Origin: Adiantum capillus-veneris
Lineage: Eukaryota > Streptophyta > Polypodiopsida > Polypodiales > Pteridaceae
Assembly (NCBI GenBank): GCA_014529385.2
Contig: CM043958.1
Coordinates: forward strand, 156,773,293 to 156,837,292
Direction: 5' to 3'
DNA: 64,000 bases
In this document: positions 56,389 through 64,000 of the stretch, piece by piece
Layout of the letters: each line of letters starts with the position of its first letter
Numbering within the stretch: the stretch's first letter is position 1
Made by a program: the position numbers and the translations under genes
The notes under the pieces: model-generated
What the model was told of the DNA's origin: nothing
What the model saw: the letters and a program-made list of their open reading frames with translations, nothing else
Databases searched by the model: none

Positions 56389-57496
56389 ACTCTCTTCTCA
56401 CTCCATAATCCCACCATCAGCGCGTTGACTCCGTCTCTTCTCACCTCCCTCCTTGAGTCCTCACTGCCCAGCCAAGAAGCCCCCTAGGCCCGTGTCCATG
56501 GACTCGCCAACGCCCCATCTCCTGGCCACACACACACACGCGCGCTCGCTTTTTTCTCTCTCCCATGATGTCGCTGCGTGCCATAAGAATCGCCATCATC
56601 GCTTACCCCATCACTTGCAAGACGTCACCATCGTCTTAGCTAGTCAACACTGCATGTAAGAAAGGTAAGGTAGGATTTTTTTTTAATTATTTAATTTTCA
56701 AATTTCATTTTTAAATACACAAAATAAAAGAGAGATTTAAAAAGACAAAGGAAAATAATTCAAAAAGTCAATTTAAAAATCTTTTTTAAAAAAGAAAAAA
56801 ATAATAATAATGAAAGAAAAAAGAAAAAGGACTTTAAAAATAAAAAATAAAAAAAAGTAATTAAGAAAAAACAAAATAGAGAAAAACAAAAAAAACAATT
56901 AAAAATTAAAAAAATAACATTTTAAAAATTCACCAAAAAAAATTCAACGAAATTCATAGAAAATACAAAAATAACTCTAAAAATTAACAAAAAACCTAAA
57001 AACTTCATAAAGAAGTAAAAGATTCCACAAATAAATCACAAAAAATACATAAAATTCATAAAACACTCAAAAAATCCATAAAATTTACAAAAACTCACAA
57101 TAAAATCTTTATTAAAAAAATTTCAAAAAGTTTTTTTAAAAAATAAAACACCAAATAATCAAAAAATTATGAATAATAATAATAATAAATAAATAAGGAG
57201 AGGAGTTGAAAAAGGGAAAAAAAGGCACCAAAAATTCACACCGAAGCAAGAAAAAAGACGAGCAGAGCAGATGGAAAACGTGAGAAATCGAGACGAAGGA
57301 AGAGTCGAGTAGAAAACGTCATAAGAGTTAGAAAAAGCGAGAAAAGAGAACCAAAGCAAGCCATGAGCCGCAAAAATTTCTAAAATTTCTCAAAAAACAA
57401 GCAAGAATTGAAACTGCAAAAAACAAAAAAATCGAAGTTGTGTCGAAAGCCGACCGGCTAGGACATGTTCAAACGAAAGTGAATTTTGAGTAAAAT
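55257..57496. repeat. 2.24-kb flanking duplication, copy A
   Basis: Collinear with 61298-63566. It contains two CT microsatellites (56038-56086, 56344-56386) and an A-rich tract (about 56670-57180). It starts at TTGCCGATTTAATTGCC and ends at GAGTAAAATTT, exactly where the PLE begins. The copies differ by scattered substitutions and small indels of a few percent. Confidence 0.9.
56038..56086. repeat. (CT)n microsatellite
   Basis: About 24 CT units; copy B has about 16 (62070-62101). Confidence 0.97.
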
Positions 57497-57500
57497 TTTT

Positions 57501-57765
57501 ATGAAAGCCAAGGAAGAACTTGACTAGCTAAAAAACTAAGCGAGCGATACGTTAACTTTGCCAAATTAAGAAAGGTGAGAGAGAGCAGAGAGAAGAAATT
57601 CTCTAGAGTGCAGAGAAGTGGGGAAGGGGGAGGAGATCTTGCAAAAATAGGTTAAACACCAAATGCATTTCGCAATTAGCTCTTCAGTGGTGTCAACCAT
57701 ACAAGAGGAGTAGGAGGGTTTAAATAGGTATCCACTTGAGAGAAGAGGGGTTCCCAAGGTAGGTC
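57501..57765 (-). repeat. PLE pseudo-LTR, inverted complete copy
   Basis: Reverse complement of 61029-61292 with few differences; contains the one hammerhead with an intact core. Confidence 0.9.
57656..57693 (-). ncRNA. Type I hammerhead ribozyme, intact core
   Basis: On the minus strand: stem I ACACCA/UGGUGU (6 bp), core CUGAAGA (57681-57687), stem II GC-UAAUU-GC, core GAAA (57668-57671), a two-base-pair stem III (A-U and U-A with GC loop), then the cleavage triplet AUU; predicted cut after 57662. All conserved core bases are present. The 38-nt minimal form with a tiny stem III matches hammerheads known from PLEs and plant retrozymes, which act in pairs. It would release the 5' end of the RNA unit. 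Confidence 0.85.
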
Positions 57766-57962
57766 TTTATGAAAGCCAAGGAAGAACTTGACTAGCTAGA
57801 AAACTAAGCGAGCGATACGTTAACTTTACCAAATTAAGAAAGGTGAGAGAGAGGAGAGAGAAGAAATTCTCTAGAGTGCAGAGAAGTGGGGAAGGGAGAG
57901 GAGATCTTGCAAAAATAGGTTAAACACCAAACACGTTTTGCAATTAGCTCTTCAGTGGTGTC
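57766..57962 (-). repeat. PLE pseudo-LTR, inverted truncated copy
   Basis: Direct tandem partner of the preceding copy (pitch 268 bp); it ends just beyond the ribozyme. Confidence 0.88.
57924..57961 (-). ncRNA. Hammerhead ribozyme, core mutated (G12A)
   Basis: Same fold as 57656-57693, with stem I, CUGAAGA and stem II unchanged. GAAA reads AAAA, removing the conserved G12 general-base position, so it is probably inactive. The variable stem III pair is C-G here. Confidence 0.75.
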
Positions 57963-57970
57963 ACTATTTT

Positions 57971-58125
57971 TGGTGTTTAACCTATTTTTGCAAGATCTCC
58001 TCCCCCTTCCCCACTTCTCTGCACTCTAGAGAATTTCTTCTCTCTCACCTTTCTTAATTTGGCAAAGTTAATGTATCGCTCGCTTAGTTTTCTAGCTGGT
58101 CAAGTTTTCCCTTGGCTTTCATAAA
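57971..58125 (+). repeat. PLE pseudo-LTR, direct truncated copy
   Basis: Begins TGGTGTTTAACC, the base after the predicted ribozyme cleavage site, and runs to GGCTTTCAT. It forms an inverted repeat with 57766-57962. Confidence 0.88.
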
Positions 58126-58126
58126 A

Positions 58127-60620
58127 ATGGTAGCTTGGGCCCATAATGCAAGGAAGAGGGTCCAAGCTACCATTTTGGAGGAAGCGGAGTCTCTTCCCAA
58201 GGAAGAAACAGTTGGTGAATTGGTGCATCATGAGGTGACCGCTCAAATAAAGAATCTTCTCTCATTTCCGCCAAAGAGACCTCCGAATCCTAAAAACTCC
58301 CATCGTGTAGTCCACAATAAGAAAACCCTCCCTTTGGCAAGAGCCTCTTATGAAGAGGGTTTTCATCAACCCTTCAAAAAACCTAAACCCTCCTCCTCGG
58401 GAATCCTCCCTTCCCCCTACACCCCTTGTAAACCACCTTTGAGCTCCTCCTCCAAGAAACCCCTTTTTTCTCCTCCCCCCTCTCCCAACCCCACCTATAT
58501 CCCTCCCCTTTTGAAAACACCTAACTATCCCTTGGGCCCTTCTTCCTCCTCCACCCCTTTCCCTCACCCTCCACATCCCCACCCAAAGCATAGTTTCCCT
58601 TGTAAACCTAGAGGGTCAAAAAACTTGCAATGGAGGAGGAAAAAATAGGCTTTGAGCACCCTTCCTCTTGGGTCCACTTGCTCTTCTCCCATACCCCTCT
58701 CTATCCTTATCTTTGGACCCCTCCTTCATGTAGCTTCTCTTTTCTCCCCCTCTCTTACCATAATTATAGAGAAAGGTCTAAATATTGGCTCCCCCTCACC
58801 AACCCCTGTCTCTACAAAATCTTAGCCTTGGGTAAGCAAACACTTTTTATCTTAGAGCATAAGATTACTAACCTCTCCTTTCACAACCTAGCCAATCGCT
58901 CTATCTCATCCTCAGAGCGTAGAGTTTTAGGCCTAGGACTCAATTACATTCCCCCCTCCCCTCCTCCACCTTCTTCTTCTATCTTCGGGGCATACTCCAA
59001 CCTCGAGAGAAGCTTACAACTCAAACTTTTTCTCAAAGAAGGGCTCCCTCTCTCTCCTTCCTTTTCTCTCCCTAACCCCTCCTGGAACCCTCCCTCTCAC
59101 TCCACCACCTTGAGGCTTGCCTTTGATTGTACTCTCTCGTTTGAAACCCCTCCTTAATCATTTTTCTCCTTTCCTTCCCAAAACCCTCTTGTTGAATGCC
59201 ATCTCTTCTCTAAGAAATGATCATAAAATTTTGATTAAACCGGCCGACAAAAACCTTGGCCCCATCATTCTCTCACAATCTTGGTACACTAAAGAGGCAC
59301 GACGTCATCTCTTAGACCCTCTCACCTACTCTTCCATCGCTACCCCTCCTTTGCCTTTTGTGCAATCCACTCTTTTAGCCATTGTTATGAAATTTCATCT
59401 CCTACCTTCCAAAGAGAGAGCGTTCATCCTCTCCTCTTCTCATGCCCCTCCCAAACCTTGTCCCTTCTTACTTCTACCTAAAATTCATAAACCTATCCTT
59501 GTAGGCCGCTCCATTTGTTCCTACAAGGGTTATATCCTAGAAAATGCCTCGAAGTGGCTACATGTGCAACTCTTCCCCATTCTCTTAGCTAAAAAGCAAC
59601 ACCTCAAGGACTCTCATTCTCTCATCTTAGACTTAGCCTCTATCCCCTTCTCCCCCCATGTCACTCTCTTTACCTTTGATGTTGAATCCTTGTACCCTAG
59701 CATTCCTATACAGGAGGGGCTTAACGCTCTGAAAAGCTCTATCCTTGGTTTCTTTCCCTATCCCAAGATCCACTTCATTCTTTCCCTTGCCTTTCTCATT
59801 CTCAACCATCACTACATCTCTTTTAAAGGTAAATTCTGGCATCAGGTCAAAGGAACCACTATGGGGTCTAATTTTGCGGTAGTGTACGCCTGTCTTTTTC
59901 TTTGATCTTTGGAAGAAGGCGTGAAACTTTTCTCTTCCCCTTCTATCCTATACTTTAAGAGGTTCATAGACGACGCTTTTGGGGTGTGGGATGGCCCCCC
60001 CACCATCCTAGAAAATCACCTCCTTGAGTATGGGCATCCTCTCCAAGAGCATATAAAGATCACCCCGTTCATCTCTTCGCAGGAAGCTTTTATCTTGGAC
60101 ATACATTTCTTTAAAGGGCCCTCCTTTTCCTCTAAGGGGATTTTAGATGCGCATTGCCACCAAAAACCTCTTAACTCTTACAACTACATCCCGTGGCAAT
60201 CTTGGCACCCCACCCACCAGAAAATTGCCTTTTTCTTATCAGAGCTCAAGAGGTATATCATTAGGGAAAACTCGCTTGAGGCTTTATTTCCATTCGCAAC
60301 CTTTTATTCCATCAACCGAGGGCCAAAGGATACCCGGCGCCTTTTTTGAAAGCGTGTTTTCTGTATGTAACCTATGCATCAAGGCCCTCTCTCCTTCTTA
60401 AGGATAACCACAAGAAAGCCCCACCTTCCATTGTCAAAATCCCCTTTTCACCCTTCACCCGCAAACTCAACCTAGCCCGCTCCATTAACCAACCTCTTTC
60501 TAAGCTTCTTGTAAAAAAACTCCGAACTCCCCCCTATTTCCAAACCGGTCATTTGTTGGCTTAATGCACCTAATTTGGGCAATCTTCTCTCAAATAGGAA
60601 CCCCCCTCCCCCTTTTCCTT
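58127..60620 (+). pseudogene. PLE reverse transcriptase polyprotein
   Basis: ATG 58127 lies at the pseudo-LTR edge. The first frame (to 58648) has a helical N-terminus and a Pro/Ser/Lys-rich linker. The next (58630-59157) has NLSFHNLANR...RVLGLGLNYIP, typical of PLE N-terminal regions. Reverse transcriptase follows (59117-60349): KPADKNLGPIIL, LLPKIHKP, FDVESLYPSIPI (first catalytic Asp), KGTTMGSNFAVVYA, FKRFIDDAFGVW (FIDD at 59963-59974) and YIPWQSWHPTHQK...ELKRY. A thumb-like APNLGNLLS ends it near 60600. Breaks: shifts near 58640, 59130 and 60345, and TGA at 59903. It would prime DNA synthesis at DNA ends. The HP...ELKRY motif and missing GIY-YIG suggest the endonuclease-deficient Athena/Coprina-like group, as inference. 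Confidence 0.85.
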
Positions 60621-60721
60621 ACCTCCCCTCTATTCCTTATAAACTTTCCTACCACACCCCCCCCCCAACCCAACCCTTATCCCTACCCTCCTCTTTCCTC
60701 CATTTTATTTTTTGATCATAG

Positions 60722-60905
60722 TTCCCACCATACCACCCTCCTCTTACTCTATACTTTTGGTCATTGTTCCCCCCATACCACCCTCCTCTTACTCCATACT
60801 TTTGGTCATTGTTCCCCCCATACCACCCTCCTCTTACCCCATAAGTTTTGGTCATAGTCCCCCCCATACCACCCTCCTCTTACTCCATAAATTTTTGGTC
60901 CAAGT
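60722..60905. repeat. 45-bp minisatellite, 4 copies
   Basis: Units at 60730, 60775, 60820 and 60866 start ATACCACCCTCCTCTTAC. They lie after the reverse transcriptase, where an endonuclease would sit in canonical Penelope elements. Confidence 0.9.
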
Positions 60906-61028
60906 CCCTTTCTCTTTGTACCCCCCAAATTAACACTCTTTAAACCTCAGTCTTTCCCTCCTTTTCCTACCCCATTTAAAGAGCTAATCCCCCTCTATTA
61001 AAGTGGCCTCCTAAACTTTAAAACATGT

Positions 61029-61292
61029 ACCTACCTTGGGAACCCCTCTTCTCTCAAGTGGATACCTATTTAAACCCTCGTACTCCTCTTGTATGGTTGA
61101 CACCATTGAAGAGCTAATTGCGAAAAGCGTTTTGTGTTTAACCTATTTTTGCAAGCTCTCCTCCCCCTTCCCCACTTCTCTGCACTCTAGAGAATTTCTT
61201 CTCTCTCCTCTCTCTCACCTTTCTTAATTTGGCAAAGTTAACGTATCGCTCGCTTAGTTTTCTAGCTAGTCAAGTTCTTCCTTGGCTTTCAT
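61029..61292 (+). repeat. PLE pseudo-LTR, 3' complete copy
   Basis: 264 bp, ending GGCTTTCAT followed by an A-run at the junction with duplication copy B. Confidence 0.9.
61100..61137 (+). ncRNA. Hammerhead ribozyme, core mutated (C3U)
   Basis: Same architecture on the plus strand. The core reads UUGAAGA instead of CUGAAGA, and stem I lacks one G, leaving a bulged C. Stem II and GAAA are intact; the variable stem III pair is A-U. Probably inactive. Confidence 0.75.
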
Positions 61293-61297
61293 AAAAA

Positions 61298-62063
61298 TTG
61301 CCGATTTAATTGCCTAGTTTTGGATTTTATTAATGAAATTAATTGACAATTAAATCAATGTGATTATTGTGATTTGATTTGGTTGCACTAATCCCCTATG
61401 TTTGGAGATTTTTAGAAAATTTTTGGATAATTTTTGCAATTTTAGGGTAATTTTTAAACTAATGTTTGATTAATTATGTAAAAAATTGATAACGGCATAT
61501 TTTTTAGTGCATTTTTGCCCTACTTGGTCAAGTTTTGAGCGTTCTGGTATTTTCCAGGGTTGAGGGTTGGGTTGTTGATTTTGTTGTAATTGGTGTTTTT
61601 GGCAAAGACTACTATTTTTGGTGCACCTATGCGTGTTGAAAGTGTTTGATTGTGGTTACCGATGCTTTTTGGGGATTTTTAGAAATTTTTCGGCACATTT
61701 TTGGATTTCTTGGTGATTTTTAACGTTTCGACTAATTTTGGCGTTTTCAGGAAATTAAAAAGTTAAAAGCAAGAAATTTTTGCCACGACACGCGTCGGCG
61801 AAGATCGACAAATCGATGTGCACTCTGGCAAAATCCTCGACGAACGTTGTGGACTTGACGTCGATACTTTGGACTTCGATTGAAAATCGGCTTCGGCTAA
61901 TTCTTGCGTGAGAATTTCCTCCTATGCACTCAGGGTTCACAAAATTGAAAAAAAAGAAAAAAAAAGAACTCTCTACTCATCTTCAATGTGCTCATTATAC
62001 TCTCTCACCTCCCCTTGAACTTTCTCTCTCATCCCCACCCCATTCTCCGCATAAGATAGCCCT

Positions 62064-62107
<44 letters not shown>

Positions 62108-62360
62108 GAGGCTTGGTCCACACCAAAGATACTCTCTTTCTCTTTTTCTCTCTCTTCCCACTTACTCCCTCTTTCTCTCTCTTTGATTTTCCTTTTGGCG
62201 CCAATGAACTATGTGTGTGTGTATGTGTGCCATCAACGCATGCTGCTCTATGCGCGTGGGCTCCACCTTCCTCCATACTCTCTCTGTTGTCTACGGCCAC
62301 ACTGCCCTCGTCTTCTCACTCTCTTGTGTAGCTCTGCCTCCTGCCACATCACAGCCAGTG

Positions 62361-62431
<71 letters not shown>

Positions 62432-63566
62432 ACTCTCTTCTCACTCCATAATCCCACCATCACCACGTTGACTCCATCTCTTCTCACCTCCCTCCTTGAG
62501 TCCTCGCTGCCGGCCAATAAGCCCCCTAGGCGCGTGTCCATGGACTCACAAACGCCCCCTCTCTCCATCATGCGTTGCTGCCCCATCTCCTAGCCACACA
62601 CACACACACGCACGCTCGCTTTTTTCTCTCTCCCATGATGTCGTTGTGCGCCATAAGCATCGCCATCATCCCTCACTCCATCACCTGCAAGACGTCGCCA
62701 TCGTCTTAGCTAGTCAACACTGCATGTAAGAAATGTAAGGTAAGATATTTTAATTTTCAAATTTCATTTTTAAATACACAAAATAAAAGAGAGATTTAAA
62801 AAAACAAAGGAAAATAATTCAAAAAGTCAATTTAAAAATCTATTGTAAAAAAGAAAAAAATATTAATAAAAGAAAAAAAGGAAAAGGGCTTTAAGAAATA
62901 AAAATAAAAAAATTAATTAAGAAAAAACAAAATAGACAAAAATAAATAAAATAAATAAAAAAGCAAAAAAAAGAACATTTTAAAAATTCACCAAAAAAGT
63001 CAACGAAATTCATAGAAAATACAAAAATAACTCTAAAAATTAACAATAAACCTTAAAAACTTCATAAAGAAGTAAAAAATTCCACAAATAAATCACAAAA
63101 AATGCATAAAATACATAAAATTCATAAAACACTCAAAAAATCCATAAAATTTACAAAACTCACAATAAAATCTTTAAAAATAAAAAAAGTCTATTTTTTA
63201 TTAAAATATAAAACACCAAAAAATCAAAAAATTATGAATAATAATAATATTAAATAAATAAGGAGAGGAGTTGGAAAAGGGAAAAAAAAGGCACCAAAAA
63301 TTCACACCACAAGCAAGAAAAAAGACGAGCAGAGCATATGGAAAACGTGAGAACTCGAGACGAAGGACGAGTCAAGTAGAAAACGTCATAAGAGTTAGAA
63401 AAAGCGAGAAAAGAGGACCGAAGCAAGCCATGAGCCACAAAAATTTCTAAAATTTCTCAAAAAACGAGCAAGAATTGAAACCGCAAAAAACAAAAAAATC
63501 AAAGTTGTGTCGGAAGCCGATCGGCTAGGACACGTTCACACGAAAGTGAATTTTGAGTAAAATTTG
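61298..63566. repeat. 2.27-kb flanking duplication, copy B
   Basis: Second copy of 55257-57496, starting at TTGCCGATTT directly after the PLE. It includes CT microsatellites (62070-62101, 62363-62430) and an A-rich tract. Sequence after 63566 has no counterpart after copy A, where the PLE intervenes. Confidence 0.9.
62363..62430. repeat. (CT)n microsatellite
   Basis: About 34 CT units; the equivalent in copy A has about 20. Confidence 0.98.
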
Positions 63567-64000
63567 GCCGTTAGGCTATTGTTCACGCATTGAAAATTAC
63601 GAATTGAGAGACTAAGATTAACAGACTTTGGTAAAAGTTGGCAAAAATTTGAGTCGTAAATCTTGCTAAAGTTTAGAATTTAGCCTAGAATAAGAGAAAA
63701 CCCTTTGGAATCGGGACTTAATTATTTCGGTCAAGAATACCATTGATCTAGCTGATTGTGGATTAACTAGATGTCATTGTGCAAGCCAAAAAGTGGCGAG
63801 TGTAAGCAATTGGATTGCAAATTAGGCTATTCAAAGCCCAAATTTTCATCACGTCAAAGGACTGCAATCAATTATGACAAATTTGAGCTAAAATTAGTCG
63901 ACTCTTGTAAGTCTAAAGAGAAATCAACTGCCAAAATTGCTTTCGCACAAGCAATCTGGTCAACCCGAGCAAGAGAACTTCCGCTAATCAACATCAGCAT
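63567..64000. other. Continuation of gypsy element D leader, no gene
   Basis: No recognisable coding sequence; presumably contiguous with 54269-55256 plus the duplicated segment before the PLE inserted. Confidence 0.35.

Larger units (their letters stand above)
57497..61297 (+). mobile_element. Penelope-like retroelement with hammerhead ribozymes
   Basis: Order: inverted pseudo-LTR (57501-57765), truncated inverted pseudo-LTR (57766-57962), truncated direct pseudo-LTR (57971-58125), coding region (58127-60.6 kb), a 45-bp minisatellite, and a complete direct pseudo-LTR (61029-61292). Both outer ends are the same sequence in inverted orientation (ATGAAAGCC and GGCTTTCAT) bordered by short A/T runs. 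Pseudo-LTRs with inverted or partial extra copies, a PLE-type reverse transcriptase and hammerhead ribozymes are together diagnostic of PLEs. No GIY-YIG endonuclease was found. Confidence 0.9.

Noticed and set aside
58262-58591. 109-codon Gly/Arg-rich minus-strand frame
   Set aside because: Antisense shadow of the Pro/Ser-rich linker of the PLE coding region.

Overview
The window is repeat-dominated nuclear DNA of a land plant. It shows plant-type Ty1/copia and Ty3/gypsy LTR retrotransposons with initiator-Met-tRNA-like primer sites, a plant L1-type LINE, a PIF/Harbinger DNA transposon with a Myb-like partner gene, TATA boxes followed by CT-rich leaders, and many long CT/GA microsatellites. 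I found no intact host gene. A large, transposon-rich genome such as a fern or another non-flowering vascular plant would fit, but the sequence does not prove the lineage.

Layout. 1-7.5 kb: two decayed minus-strand gypsy elements (gag, protease, primer sites, LTRs). 7.5-14.4 kb: old debris, including a copia RNase H remnant, a spliced minus-strand gene remnant with an AT-hook and an ERGG...H-x-H motif (10.6-11.5 kb), an alpha-galactosidase (GH27) fragment and a MULE-like MITE with exact 10-bp target duplications. 14.4-20.5 kb: an almost full-length minus-strand LINE with poly(A) tail and candidate target duplication. 20.8-26.6 kb: a decayed PIF/Harbinger-type transposon with convergent transposase and Myb-like genes between candidate inverted repeats. 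28.7-34.8 kb: a minus-strand gypsy derivative arranged LTR-internal-LTR-internal-LTR(partial). 36.8-46.6 kb: an old minus-strand copia element into which a young, 5.2-kb plus-strand copia element (38.6-43.8 kb, identical 227-bp LTRs, CATGA target duplication) has inserted. 46.7-51.3 kb: 2.1 copies of a 2.15-kb tandem repeat. 53.3 kb to the end: the LTR, primer site and long leader of a plus-strand gypsy element.

The most interesting item lies in that leader. At 57.5-61.3 kb there is a Penelope-like retroelement (PLE): a degenerate PLE reverse transcriptase, no recognisable GIY-YIG endonuclease, and about 265-bp pseudo-LTRs in the direct plus inverted arrangement typical of PLEs. Each pseudo-LTR carries a minimal type I hammerhead ribozyme. 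One copy has an intact core, the other two each carry one core mutation, and stem III differs between copies by compensatory changes. The element is flanked on both sides by copies of the same 2.24-kb segment, with duplication junctions that coincide with the element ends, which looks like an exceptionally long target-site duplication.

The elements form an insertion stratigraphy rather than a pathway: LINE into an open frame, copia into copia, PLE into a gypsy leader, and gypsy LTR recombination producing tandem copies.
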